Part shown: positions 1 through 8,058 of the stretch, piece after piece | How the letters are laid out: every line of letters starts with the position of its first letter | Numbering within the stretch: position 1 is the stretch's first letter | Assembly (NCBI GenBank): GCA_949430125.1 | Contig: CASQMQ010000002.1 | Coordinates: forward strand, 1 to 57,648 | DNA from: an uncultured Pseudomonadales bacterium | GTDB taxonomy: Bacteria; Pseudomonadota; Gammaproteobacteria; Pseudomonadales; Pseudohongiellaceae | Direction: 5' to 3' | Length of the DNA stretch: 57,648 nucleotides | Translations under genes and position numbers: made by a program | Notes under the pieces: generated by a model | The model's database searches: none | Told to the model about the DNA's origin: nothing | The model's input: the letters and a program-made list of their open reading frames with translations, nothing else

Positions 1-6
1 GAAACT

Positions 7-278
7 ATGCCAATCGATGCAAAAAGACAGGCTCTAACTACCACCACGGTAGTGTTGAAGAAGCGCTGCTAAACGCGGCGCTTTTAGTATGGACGCAGTG
101 ACACGGGATTGTAACTCTGAGAAATTCTGGCTTGATAGGCGCTGCTGTCATTCATCAGAACTGGCCTGAGAAATGTGCTTTGACCGATAATGCGCAGGTG
201 GAAAAACTAATAGAGGGTCATGTGCAAATAATGATTAATGGCATGCTTAGTAGTTCGCGAGGGAAGGGCAATCATTAG
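7..278 (+). pseudogene. TetR-family regulator relic
   Basis: Remains of a TetR-type transcriptional repressor. An ATG at 7 opens a short reading (MPIDAKRQ). A different frame from 36 gives NYHHGSVEEALLNAALLVW, the hallmark start of the TetR helix-turn-helix domain. That frame meets TGA at 99-101. It then continues, still in frame, as HGIVTLRNSGL and a tail ending at TAG 276-278 that resembles the C-terminal ligand-domain helix (around VEKLIEGHVQIMING). The whole is about 90 codons against about 190-200 for the family, so the middle is missing. One frameshift, one stop and an internal deletion mean it cannot make a working repressor. Family assignment rests mainly on the NYHHG motif. Confidence 0.5.
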
Positions 279-301
279 GCCTCGAACAAATTAGATGCTC
301 C

Positions 302-1552
302 TTAACTATCGAGCCCCATTGCCTTGCGTATCATCTGATTCTTAATCGGCATCACCTTGTCTGCTGCGCTCATCCCGATGTTACGTAACCAGCGTATGCT
401 GAGATCTTGTTGTGCGAAAAGCCGATTGAATCCCTCCATCAGCCACATCATCGAGAGATTGTTGCCTTTACGTCGACGCTGGTAGCGAAGCAAAACGGTA
501 GGATCAGCAACAGATCGACCTGCCTCGATACCGCGCTGCAATTCCTCTGCCAGTGCCTTCGCATCCAACAGACCAAGATTCACACCTTGGCCCGCTAAAG
601 GATGAATTGTATGGGCCGCATCACCCACAAGCACGATACTTTCCTTCACATAGTCCAGGGCATGGCGTTGTCTGAGTGGAAAGACAAAGCGTTTGTCGCT
701 CCACTCAATAGCGCCGAGCTTAGACTCTAACGCCGCAGCAAGTTCTGCATTGAATTCATCCTCACTCAAAGACATAGCCCGCTCTGCCTGGTCTGGCAGC
801 ATCGACCAGACGATGGAGCAGAAATGCTGAGCGTCATCCTTTGTCGCCGCACGCAGCGGCAAGAAGGCGAGTGGGCCTGTTTCCATGAAACGCTGCAGTG
901 CAGTGTTGTTATGTGGCAGTTGTGTACGCACCGTGGTTACAAGTGCGTGCTGCTCATAGTCCCATTCCCGGCACTCGAAATTGGCCAGCGCTCTTAGCTT
1001 TGAGTTTGCGCCGTCCGCTGCGATAACTAGAGGTGCGCGAATTGCCTGCCCATCGTCTGCGTTTAGTTTTACTATTGAGCCATCTTCACGCTCAATGTAC
1101 TCGAAGGACTCTATGGAGAATGGCGTTATTGGAAATACATTTTCAAGCTGCGCAATCGCTTGTGTAGCGCTGCGATGATGATCGAATTCTCTACGATGCT
1201 ACCTAGCTCAGGCTGATTGATCTGCGCTGCAGAAAAGCCAATCGAGCCTGTACCCTCAGCGTCCCAGACTTCCATGGCACTGTAGTTACAGACGCGGGCA
1301 GATTCCATGTCCTCCCAGACTCCAAGCTGTCGAAAGAGTTGCTGCGATGCTCTGGCTGATGGCACTGACTCGGGGGTCGAAATTATCACTAGGAAGTTCT
1401 GAGCTATCGTTACCCTTGTATTGGACAAGAGGCTTGCGATCTATCAATGCAATGCGCAGCGAAGACTCGGCAAGCAAGCAAGCAAGACTGGCCCCAACCA
1501 TTCCCGCGCCGGCTATGACTATATCGAACTCGTTGATTTGGGCATCAGACAT
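302..1552 (-). pseudogene. ubiI: UbiI-type FAD-dependent ubiquinone hydroxylase, frameshifted
   Basis: FAD monooxygenase of the UbiH/UbiI/VisC family; UbiI does the C5 ring hydroxylation of ubiquinone synthesis. The N-terminal dinucleotide fold (IVIAGAGMVGASLACLL) and the UbiI-like run DPRVSAISQ are read from 1552 down. At about 1345 the frame changes, and ASQQLFRQLGVWEDM continues in a second frame. At about 1130-1180 it changes again, into the frame carrying ENVFPITPF, LVIAADGANSKLR and VGDAAHTIHPLAGQGVNLG, which runs to TAA at 302. The total is 1251 nt, exactly 417 codons, so the two shifts cancel in length; family length is about 400. Sequence pattern and the nearby pepP-ubiH favour UbiI over UbiH. 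It is either a true pseudogene or two indel errors. No other ubiI is in the window. Confidence 0.8.
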
Positions 1553-1698
1553 ATCGCTCTATTATAGGCTCTGTAAGCCTTATTCCCAAGGGTCCTCTGA
1601 TCTAGTCTAAGACACTTGGTTTCGGGATTTCACATTTACTGCTAGACTGCTGCGCTTGTGGTGATTTACAGAGCCCGTATCAAGAGTGGAGATTCAAA

Positions 1699-2163
1699 AT
1701 GAGCAATATTGTCAGCGCCGATCAGATCAATAATTACTTAGGCCAAGAAGTTGGTGTCACCGATTGGATTGAAATAGATCAGGATAGAATTAACAAATTT
1801 GCCGATGCGACCGGCGATCATCAGTATATCCATATCGACCCAGAGCGAGCCGCACAGACTCCATTTGGCACCACGATTGCCCATGGCTTTCTCACGCTTT
1901 CACTGATGAGCATGCTTAGCGCGGAAAATGGCGGAATCAAGCTCGAGAACGCGGTAATGGGGATCAACTACGGATTGGATAAAGTACGCTTCATAAATCC
2001 CGTAAAAGTTGGCAGCAAGATTCGTGCTCGGTTCCAACTGGTCAGCAGTGAAGAGAAGAAACCCAATCACTACTTGATTAAGCACAACGTGACCATTGAT
2101 ATTGAAGGCCAAGACAAACCCGCCCTGATAGCCGAATGGTTAGGGATGACGGTCCTAGGTTAA
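1699..2163 (+). CDS. MaoC family dehydratase / (R)-enoyl-CoA hydratase-like
   Basis: A 154-residue single hot-dog domain protein of the MaoC/NodN-like family, predicted cytosolic. The family hydrates enoyl-CoA thioesters to (R)-3-hydroxyacyl-CoA. The signature is visible at about residues 35-50, ADATGDHQYIHIDPERA, with the catalytic Asp and His of the hydratase 2 motif, followed by PFGTTIAHGFLTLSL. The length is typical for one-domain members. The ATG at 1699 has a GGAG-type ribosome site (gtggagattcaaaATG). It is divergent from the broken ubiI and is the first of three plus-strand genes sitting where ubiH and ubiI would normally be contiguous. The acyl substrate cannot be told from sequence. 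Confidence 0.88.
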   Translation: MSNIVSADQINNYLGQEVGVTDWIEIDQDRINKFADATGDHQYIHIDPERAAQTPFGTTIAHGFLTLSLMSMLSAENGGIKLENAVMGINYGLDKVRFINPVKVGSKIRARFQLVSSEEKKPNHYLIKHNVTIDIEGQDKPALIAEWLGMTVLG

Positions 2164-2239
2164 GGCATTACTTATTAACATCGGGGGCTTCAGCTTATTT
2201 CAAGGGCCTCCGAAAAATTGAAACTAGAGAGTTCGAATC

Positions 2240-2644
2240 ATGAAAAAATCACTACTCGCCCTGCTCCCCTTTCTCTCCGCCTGCGCAGGAGAGCCGCCGC
2301 AAGATATTGGCGTTAGAGATGGCAGACTAATTGCCTGCCCTGAATCACCAAACTGCGTATCGAGTTATGAAAGCAGCGAGGAACACGCAATTGCAGCCTT
2401 AGACGGCAACCTGAACCAGGTTCAGCAGATACTCGTCGCTATGGATGGAGCCAATATCGTCGAACAGTCGAACAATTACCTCTACGCAGAGTTCACTAGC
2501 AGCCTCATGGGCTATGTTGATGATGTGGAGTTCTTATACGATGCCGCGAGCAATACGACCCAAGTCAGGTCCGCCTCTCGCGTCGGCTATAGCGATATGG
2601 GCGCGAATCGCAGTCGCGTTGAAGCAATCCGCATGCAGCTCTAA
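2240..2644 (+). CDS. DUF1499 lipoprotein
   Basis: A 134-residue protein with a lipoprotein signal peptide (hydrophobic run, then LSACAGE, lipobox Cys at about residue 15), so probably an outer- or inner-membrane-anchored periplasmic lipoprotein. The body matches DUF1499: LIACPESPNCVSSYES near residues 30-45, a middle with LYAEFTSSLMGYVDDVEF, and a terminal SRVGYSDMGANRSRVEAIR. The function of DUF1499 is unknown. It lies between the MaoC and BlaI genes in the same direction. About 75 bp separate it from maoC and about 130 bp from blaI, so co-transcription is possible but not shown. Confidence 0.85.
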   Translation: MKKSLLALLPFLSACAGEPPQDIGVRDGRLIACPESPNCVSSYESSEEHAIAALDGNLNQVQQILVAMDGANIVEQSNNYLYAEFTSSLMGYVDDVEFLYDAASNTTQVRSASRVGYSDMGANRSRVEAIRMQL

Positions 2645-2776
2645 CACACTGATTTAGAAGCCTTATATTCACGCCCCTTCTCTTCGGTTCAAGTCGATGG
2701 CGATCCCGTTTGACTTTTAGGCCGGAGATGCACTTTATGCAACACCAGCTAACAACAAATTCTCTAAGAGAGCCCA

Positions 2777-3166
2777 ATGCCATCGGCTTCACAGCTCAGC
2801 CGCCGCGAACGCCAAATCATGGATATCGTCTATGAACTAAGTGAGGCCTCTGCCAAGGTCATGGAGGCTCACTTGGCCAATCCTCCGGGCTATTCAGCGA
2901 TTAGAGCAACCATGAATAAGCTCGAGACCAAGGGCTTCCTCGTGCACCGTGAGAGAGATTTAAAATACGTCTACTATCCCCTGATCGATCATCAAGAGGC
3001 CAGAGAGCCAGCCCTATAGCGACTTCTCAAGACATTCTTTGAGGGTTCTGCATCACAAGCTATGAGCACGCTGCTGGATCTTTCCAAAGACAGCGTTACC
3101 GAAAAAGAATTGGATGAACTAAACAAACTTCTAGAAAAAGCCAAGAAAGAAAAACTGAAGAAGTGA
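2777..3166 (+). pseudogene. BlaI/MecI family regulator with in-frame amber stop
   Basis: Winged-helix repressor of the BlaI/MecI (penicillinase repressor) family. The N-terminal domain is clear: LSRRERQIMDIVYELSEASA, then YSAIRATMNKLETKGFLVHRERDLKYVYYPL (recognition helix and wing). An amber TAG at 3017-3019 cuts the protein at 80 residues. Beyond it the same frame stays open and keeps the family's dimerisation tail (RLLKTFFEGSASQAMSTLLDLS, then a Lys-rich helix) to TGA 3164-3166, for 129 codons in all. A single base change therefore separates this from an intact gene. The usual partner, an M56 BlaR1-like peptidase, is not found downstream. The truncated product keeps the DNA-binding domain but loses most of the dimer domain. 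Confidence 0.8.
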
Positions 3167-3321
3167 ACAGCAGTAACTAATTAGAAAAACAGATAAGTAG
3201 CAATAAGCGGGGAAGGAAAAAGAGTCGGAGAATAATGGACAAGCTATTGAAACCTGCGACGTACGCCATCGCATAGTATTTCAGATGGACCCAAGTTCCC
3301 GGTAACTGATCTTGTCTCTTA

Positions 3322-3344
3322 TGTCCACGGATGGACAATTTTTA
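3322..3344 (+). terminator. Rho-independent terminator after blaI
   Basis: TGTCCA-CGGA-TGGACA, a 6-bp perfect stem with a 4-base loop, followed by ATTTTTAT. It lies between the blaI pseudogene and the convergent ubiH, oriented for plus-strand transcripts. Confidence 0.6.
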
Positions 3345-3345
3345 T

Positions 3346-4581
3346 TCAGCTCTTACTCAAACCCATGGCACGCTCAGCTAATCCGCGGCGCAACGTAGGT
3401 AATAATTCGATTGCGACTAAACCAAACTTTCGCAGCCATACCTTCGCCTCATTGTTACTGGAGAACAACTTGGTAATGTTATGAGTGAACTGAGTAGTTG
3501 TTGCTTGATCTGCTTCTTGGCACGCCACGTATTCAAGCAGTACATTCATCTCGCCTAGGCCTAAGCCCTGCTGCTTCGCGTTGACCAGTACATCGACTAA
3601 AGCCCGCGTATCTCGCAGAGCCAGGTTCAGTCCCTGACCAGCGACCGGATGGAGTGTATGTGCAACATTACCCAATAAAGCCAGGCTTGGCCGCACCTGC
3701 TCCTTAGCAATACAGAGGCTTAATGGATATACAAACGTCTCGCCGATCTCAAGAATTTTCCCGAGCTTATAGCCGAAGCGTTCTTGCAGTAGAGGAAGCA
3801 GTTCCTCTTCGTTCAGCTCCCTATACTGCGCCGCTTGCTCGACAGACAATGTCCAAACGAGAGATCCTCTATTCTTTCCATCTATCGACTCCAGTGGTAA
3901 AACGGCAAGCGGGCCAGTGTCGGTAAATCTTTCGAAGGCAACGTGCTGGTGTGGCTTCTCGAAAACAATATTTGCTATGAGTGCATGCTGATCGTAGCGC
4001 TCGACCGATTGTGCTATGCCTAGCTGTTCACATACTGGAGACTTACCTCCGTCTGCCAATACGACCAGAGATGCATCTACTCTTGTTTCGGTATCGCCGT
4101 GATTCAGATCAAGCTGCATACCTTTCTCAGTTGCCTTCACACAAGACACTAGCGCGGGGCACAGCAGGTTTATTTTTCCCGATTCATTCAATCTTGCATT
4201 AAGAACCTGACCCAGACGTTTGTTCTCAACTACATAACCAAGTGCTTCTACGTCCTGCTCATCTCGATTTATTTTAACCGAGCCGAGGCGCCCACGATCG
4301 GAAACCTGAATCTCATGGATAGCAGAAACAGCATCGTCTAGCGCTTGCCATAAACCGATGCCTTCAAGGAATTTTCGCGAACCAAACGAGAGAGCAGTGG
4401 ACTTTGCATCGAAGCTGGACTGCTTCGCAGAATTAGTGTTTGGCGAAATTGCCTCTATAACCAAAATCGAGAGAGGAGTTTCACCCAGCGCCTGCTCTAG
4501 TGCACAGCAAAAACTTGCGCCCACCATACCGCCGCCGACTATGACAAGATCGTAAAAATTGTCTGGCTCCGATATTTGCAT
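3346..4581 (-). CDS. ubiH: UbiH, 2-octaprenyl-6-methoxyphenol hydroxylase
   Basis: FAD-dependent monooxygenase of ubiquinone biosynthesis, 411 residues (family about 390-410). UbiH hydroxylates C1 of the 2-polyprenyl-6-methoxyphenol ring within the Ubi complex at the inner membrane. Visible motifs are the N-terminal FAD fold LVIVGGGMVGASFCCAL (residues about 12-28), the UbiH-type segment FDAKSTALSFGSR, IQVSDRGRLGSV, VVLADGGKSP (the DG motif) and LLGNVAHTLHPVAGQGLNLALRD (second FAD motif) at about residues 295-320. The VSDRG and ALGYVVEN patterns distinguish it from UbiI. Its start lies 3 bp downstream of the pepP stop, so the two are co-transcribed as in E. coli pepP-ubiH. Downstream, the usual ubiI is displaced by about 1.8 kb and broken. 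Confidence 0.93.
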   Translation of the reverse strand: MQISEPDNFYDLVIVGGGMVGASFCCALEQALGETPLSILVIEAISPNTNSAKQSSFDAKSTALSFGSRKFLEGIGLWQALDDAVSAIHEIQVSDRGRLGSVKINRDEQDVEALGYVVENKRLGQVLNARLNESGKINLLCPALVSCVKATEKGMQLDLNHGDTETRVDASLVVLADGGKSPVCEQLGIAQSVERYDQHALIANIVFEKPHQHVAFERFTDTGPLAVLPLESIDGKNRGSLVWTLSVEQAAQYRELNEEELLPLLQERFGYKLGKILEIGETFVYPLSLCIAKEQVRPSLALLGNVAHTLHPVAGQGLNLALRDTRALVDVLVNAKQQGLGLGEMNVLLEYVACQEADQATTTQFTHNITKLFSSNNEAKVWLRKFGLVAIELLPTLRRGLAERAMGLSKS

Positions 4582-4584
4582 CTA

Positions 4585-5904
4585 CTAAACTGCTCTCGAC
4601 ATAAATGACTCTATTTCTTCTACTGTCTTTGGTATTCCCTTGCTTAGAATCTTATTACCCAGCTTGGTAACCAACACGTCGTCTTCAATTCGAACGCCGA
4701 TTCCACGCCAGCGTTTATCAACTTTCTTATTCTCTGGCGAGATGTAGATGCCTGGCTCTATGGTCGTCACCATGCCTGGCTCAAGCAGTCGCCAATGGTC
4801 ATCTATCTTATAGTCTCCAACGTCGTGTACATCCATACCAATCCAGTGGCCCACACGGTGCATGTAGAAATCGCGATAAGCCTCCGCTTTGATGAGCTGA
4901 CTCACCTTGCCTTTCAACAGTCCTAGTTTTACTAGGCCCTGCGTTATAACTTTGACCGAGGCTTTGTGAGGCTCGTCCCAAGAGACGCCAGGGGCAACCG
5001 CATCGATCGCGGCATCCTGCGCAGCCAATACTATTTCATAGATGGCTTTTTGCTCTGGAGAAAACTTTCCCGTGGCGGGAAATGTGCGCGTGATATCAGA
5101 GGCGTAGTATCCATATTCACAACCTGCATCTATAAGTACCAGGTCGCCTTCTTTTACCTCGGCATCGTTGGCGTTGTAGTGCAGGATGCAAGCATTCTCT
5201 CCCGCTGCAACTATCGAATTATATGCTGGCGCTCGACTTCCGTTGCGAGTAAAAGCATAAAGCAGTTCCGCCTCCATCTCATATTCTTTAATTCCCGGCT
5301 TACAACAAGCCATAGCACGCTTGTGCCCTTGTGCCGAAATCTTAGCAGCCTGTTCCATTAGCTTAATTTCGCCGGCGCTCTTGAAGAGCCGTAATTCATG
5401 CAACAGATGATCAAGTACGAGAAACTCACCGGGCGGGTGCGCTCCCATCTTTACCTTGTTTCGAATGACTTTGACCCAGTCCATTACCTGATTGTCGAAT
5501 TGGTCATCTTTGCCCATTGAGTAGTACACGCGATCACGCCCCTCGATCAGCCCCGGCAAGATGTCATCAATATCACTAATTGGAAATGCATCATCGATTT
5601 CCAATTCCTCACAGGCCGCATCGGGGCCCATGAGAATGCCAGTCCAGAGCTCTTTCTGCTTGTCCTTTTCCTGACAGAACAGTACGGCTTCACCCTGCTT
5701 GCGCCCTGGTATCAAAGCCAAAAATGCATGCTCCTCGGGGAAACCTGTCAGATAGTAGAAATCGCTATTCTGTCGATACAGATACTCGGCATCGCCGTTA
5801 CGCATATGCGGTGGCGCCGAAGCCAGCAGCGCGATGCTATTCGGTTCCATCTGCGCCATTAGCTCCTTACGACGGAGCCTCATTTCACGATATTTACTGC
5901 TCAT
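4585..5904 (-). CDS. pepP: Xaa-Pro aminopeptidase P
   Basis: Cytosolic metalloaminopeptidase that removes N-terminal residues preceding proline. At 439 residues it almost equals E. coli PepP. It has an N-terminal creatinase-like domain (residues about 1-175) followed by the pita-bread catalytic domain. Metal ligands are visible: two Asp in LIDAGCEYGYYASDITRTFP, His in HRVGHWIGMDVHDVG, Glu in TTIEPGIYI and Glu in GVRIEDDVLVT. The start MSSKYREMRLRRKELM follows a clear intergenic region. It is the first gene of a pepP-ubiH operon. The ygfB (UPF0149) gene that often precedes pepP is absent here; the upstream neighbour is the divergent TIGR02449-zapA unit. Confidence 0.95.
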   Translation of the reverse strand: MSSKYREMRLRRKELMAQMEPNSIALLASAPPHMRNGDAEYLYRQNSDFYYLTGFPEEHAFLALIPGRKQGEAVLFCQEKDKQKELWTGILMGPDAACEELEIDDAFPISDIDDILPGLIEGRDRVYYSMGKDDQFDNQVMDWVKVIRNKVKMGAHPPGEFLVLDHLLHELRLFKSAGEIKLMEQAAKISAQGHKRAMACCKPGIKEYEMEAELLYAFTRNGSRAPAYNSIVAAGENACILHYNANDAEVKEGDLVLIDAGCEYGYYASDITRTFPATGKFSPEQKAIYEIVLAAQDAAIDAVAPGVSWDEPHKASVKVITQGLVKLGLLKGKVSQLIKAEAYRDFYMHRVGHWIGMDVHDVGDYKIDDHWRLLEPGMVTTIEPGIYISPENKKVDKRWRGIGVRIEDDVLVTKLGNKILSKGIPKTVEEIESFMSRAV

Positions 5905-5994
5905 TTAAACCTCAGATACCTGTATTTAATTTCAGCGCACAAGCATATAGCTGTCTTATAAGGGAACCAAGTAACAATTTTTGCAATTCCATTA

Positions 5995-6023
5995 TTGACC
6001 CCCTTCCAACTCGGCTCTATAGT
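5995..6023 (+). promoter_or_regulatory. Sigma-70 promoter for TIGR02449-zapA
   Basis: TTGACC at 5995-6000 and TATAGT at 6018-6023 with a 17-bp spacer, about 110 bp upstream of the TIGR02449 start. This is a near-consensus vegetative promoter. The predicted start point is about 6030. Confidence 0.6.
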
Positions 6024-6130
6024 TAGGGCATTGTTAATGTAAATCCTAAACTAACGCCAATAGTGCGTTGCAGACATTGATAATTAACACCCCGTTAGGA
6101 ATACCAGATAGTAATAAGAGAAACAGCAAG

Positions 6131-6337
6131 ATGAGCGAAGACAGATTCCTAACATTAAGCGAGAAAGTCGATGACCTAATCGACCTCTGCGCTGACATGA
6201 AGCGCGAAAATCAAATCTTGAAAGCCGGGGAGAATTCCTGGCAGAGCGAACGCAAGCAATTGATGGATAAGAATAAAGATGCCAAGTCGAAACTGGAATC
6301 TATACTCGTGCGCCTGAAAGCCATGGACCAATCCTAG
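6131..6337 (+). CDS. TIGR02449 family small coiled-coil protein
   Basis: A 68-residue charged protein that is almost entirely helical, with heptad-like spacing of Leu/Ile (LSEKVDDLIDLCADMKRENQ). It matches the small TIGR02449 family, which sits immediately upstream of zapA in many gammaproteobacteria and resembles the ZapB type of division coiled coil. The ATG at 6131 is chosen because family members begin near MSEDRF. A longer in-frame reading from 6068 would add an unlikely N-terminus. Its exact role in division is not established. It shares direction and probably a promoter with zapA, 72 bp downstream. Confidence 0.8.
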   Translation: MSEDRFLTLSEKVDDLIDLCADMKRENQILKAGENSWQSERKQLMDKNKDAKSKLESILVRLKAMDQS

Positions 6338-6409
6338 GGATTTCCCCCTCTTCTGGCTCGGTAGCCATAGCGCCGTTTTGAATTGAAGTACAATTATTTG
6401 GGTAATGTG

Positions 6410-6724
6410 ATGAGCGAACAAAGTACATCAGTACAAGTAAAAATCATGGACAAAGAGTATCAGGTAAATTGCCCGCCCTCCGACCAGGAGGCTCTGATCA
6501 AGTCCGCACGTTACCTAGACGAAAACATGCGCAAGATTAAGGGTCGTGGAAACATTCACGGTGTTGAAAAGATCGCCGTAATGGCAGCGCTGAACATTAC
6601 TCACGATATGCTACGCAAGAATCGACTCATCAATGAAACCCGCCATTCCACGGCACAGCAGGTGCAGGGCATAGAAGCCAAGATCGACTCAGCTATAGCC
6701 CATAGTCGTCAGCTAGAGATTTAG
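6410..6724 (+). CDS. zapA: Cell division protein ZapA
   Basis: FtsZ-associated protein of 104 residues that cross-links protofilaments in the Z ring. The N-terminal beta-hairpin region reads VQVKIMDKEYQVNCPPSDQEALIKSARYLDENMRKIKGRG, typical of ZapA. It is followed by the long C-terminal coiled-coil helix (VEKIAVMAALNITHDML and onward). ATG 6410 is preferred over an upstream TTG at 6383 because it gives the family N-terminus MSEQST. The neighbours (TIGR02449 upstream, 6S RNA and fau downstream) are the classic zapA-ssrS-fau arrangement. Confidence 0.93.
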   Translation: MSEQSTSVQVKIMDKEYQVNCPPSDQEALIKSARYLDENMRKIKGRGNIHGVEKIAVMAALNITHDMLRKNRLINETRHSTAQQVQGIEAKIDSAIAHSRQLEI

Positions 6725-6849
6725 CGCAAACATCTGTCTTTCAAGAAATGGCCTGCCTCTGCGGGCGATGCAGCAACGACCTAGCCTAACAGACAGAGGT
6801 TTCTGCCCTCTTTCCTTATTGTTAACCCCCGATATATACTTAACGCGAT

Positions 6850-7025
6850 AGTTCCCTAGAGCATTTGCCAATCAATACTTGTTCTTGAGCCGATATCTTT
6901 ATCACCGGAGGCAACTCGACAGATGTTGTTGTGCATGTCCGCTAGTCGGAAAGCCTTATACATCGCGGGAGCCACCACCTGAACCTTTGGGTTCAGGGCA
7001 AATTTGGTAGCGGTGTTCCGGGGGG
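6850..7025 (+). ncRNA. ssrS: 6S RNA
   Basis: The RNA that mimics an open promoter and sequesters sigma-70 RNA polymerase in stationary phase. It is recognised by position (between zapA and fau) and by conserved blocks: TTGAGCCGATAT near 6894, GTGCATGTCCG with GTCGGAAAGCCTTA around 6930-6960, and the 3' hairpin CCTGAACCTTTGGGTTCAGGG. The closing stem pairs the region around 6855-6872 with about 7000-7020. A TATACT box at 6835-6840 places the 5' end near 6847-6851. Both ends are estimated to within about 5-10 nt. Downstream fau may be read from the same transcript, as in E. coli. Confidence 0.87.
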
Positions 7026-7063
7026 CTTGACAATTTTTAATCCTAATTCGTTATCAATCTTAT

Positions 7064-7654
7064 ATGCCTGATACACGCGACACACTGCGTTCTTCTCTCC
7101 GCGAAAAGCGTCAGGAGCTGAGCCCTGAGCAACAAAAGACCGCCGCGGCCTCCTTGTTCGACATACTCGGAAATCAGGACTTCTTCCGTGTCGCCCAGCG
7201 TATCGCGTTCTATCAGGTTGCAGACGGCGAGATCGACCCACGCATGCTGCTCGACCTAGCTCTAAGCGAGGGGAAATCCTGTTTCCTCCCAATCATTCAG
7301 CAAGATAATCCCGAGTTCGTTTCTTTCGCCCCTTATGACGCCAACACTGAATTGGTACCAAATAAATGGGGAATAGCAGAACCATCGGCATCCGAGATCA
7401 TTTCTCCAACCAATTTCGATGTGGTTTTCGTGCCGCTAGTTGGGTTTAGTAAGGATTGTTTTCGACTGGGAATGGGTAAAGGCTTTTATGATCGTACTTT
7501 CAGTTTCAAGATCTTTAATCGCCGCAGCAGCCCGATGCTTGTGGGCCTCGCACACGAGAGTCAGTTAGTCGATTCTTTCCCTGTGGAAAGCTGGGATGTC
7601 CGATTGGACGCGGTTGCCACCGAGAGACATATATACCGCCCTGATACTACGTAG
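7064..7654 (+). CDS. fau: 5-formyltetrahydrofolate cyclo-ligase
   Basis: ATP-dependent enzyme (also called YgfA or MTHFS) that converts 5-formyl-THF to 5,10-methenyl-THF in the cytosolic folate cycle. It has 196 residues, normal for the family. The N-terminal Arg-rich helix RDTLRSSLREKRQELS and the nucleotide-binding loop VPLVGFSKDCFRLGMGKGFYDR (about residues 124-145; family pattern G-x-R-L-G-x-G-x-G-x-Y-D) are clear. It lies directly after 6S RNA, a linkage conserved in proteobacteria. Confidence 0.94.
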   Translation: MPDTRDTLRSSLREKRQELSPEQQKTAAASLFDILGNQDFFRVAQRIAFYQVADGEIDPRMLLDLALSEGKSCFLPIIQQDNPEFVSFAPYDANTELVPNKWGIAEPSASEIISPTNFDVVFVPLVGFSKDCFRLGMGKGFYDRTFSFKIFNRRSSPMLVGLAHESQLVDSFPVESWDVRLDAVATERHIYRPDTT

Positions 7655-7771
7655 GACGGAATACTGATAACGGGCTATCCTTGGCCCATCTTCCTTTTTT
7701 ATTATCTTATAACTGGTATTGCTCAGCTTAGATGCCGCTATCGCAGTAGCATCTATTTATCTGATCAATTT

Positions 7772-7864
7772 CTATAGCAATGCGCTTTGAGCAACGCCGC
7801 TAGCCAGCACGCCCACTACGAATAGGGTGATAACAACCATAACCATATCTGGCTTTTTACTCAT
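7772..7864 (-). CDS. 30-residue single-pass membrane peptide
   Basis: A short frame opening at ATG 7862-7864 and ending at TAG 7772-7774. It encodes a Lys-rich N-terminus (MSKKPD) followed by about 20 hydrophobic residues (MVMVVITLFVVGVLASGVAQ) and ends SALL. A good ribosome site, GGAG, lies about 8 bases upstream. The arrangement is that of a tiny inner-membrane protein. It occupies the otherwise empty 400-bp interval between fau and imuA, on the opposite strand to both. I do not recognise a named family and there is no catalytic residue to discuss. The start, ribosome site and coherent transmembrane pattern argue against chance, but the ORF is very short. The rest of the 7655-8058 interval holds only the imuA promoter. 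Confidence 0.55.
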   Translation of the reverse strand: MSKKPDMVMVVITLFVVGVLASGVAQSALL

Positions 7865-7991
7865 ATTTATCTCCATGCCTTTTAACGCTCAAGAACTTTA
7901 ACGTCTATTATCTTCGAATCTTTAATTCTCCGAAAAAACAATTGATTAGCGATGAAACCTCCGTTCGATTATCGAAAGTTCAAAGTTTCTA

Positions 7992-8036
7992 TTGCACTTA
8001 AGAAATTGCTGCCTATAATACTGTATATCCATCCAG
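7992..8036 (+). promoter_or_regulatory. imuA promoter with LexA (SOS) box
   Basis: TTGCAC at 7992-7997 and TATAAT at 8014-8019 (16-bp spacer) are followed immediately by CTGTATATCCATCCAG at 8021-8036. This fits the gammaproteobacterial LexA consensus CTG-N10-CAG. The box covers the expected transcription start, so LexA would block polymerase until DNA damage. It lies 22 bp upstream of the imuA ATG. Confidence 0.85.
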
Positions 8037-8058
8037 TACTATTTAGGTTGAGCCGATA

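Noticed and set aside
3220-3275. Possible 12-codon peptide (GGAG, ATG at 3236) after blaI
   Set aside because: Too short, and it cannot be tied to a BlaR1 start or any other family.
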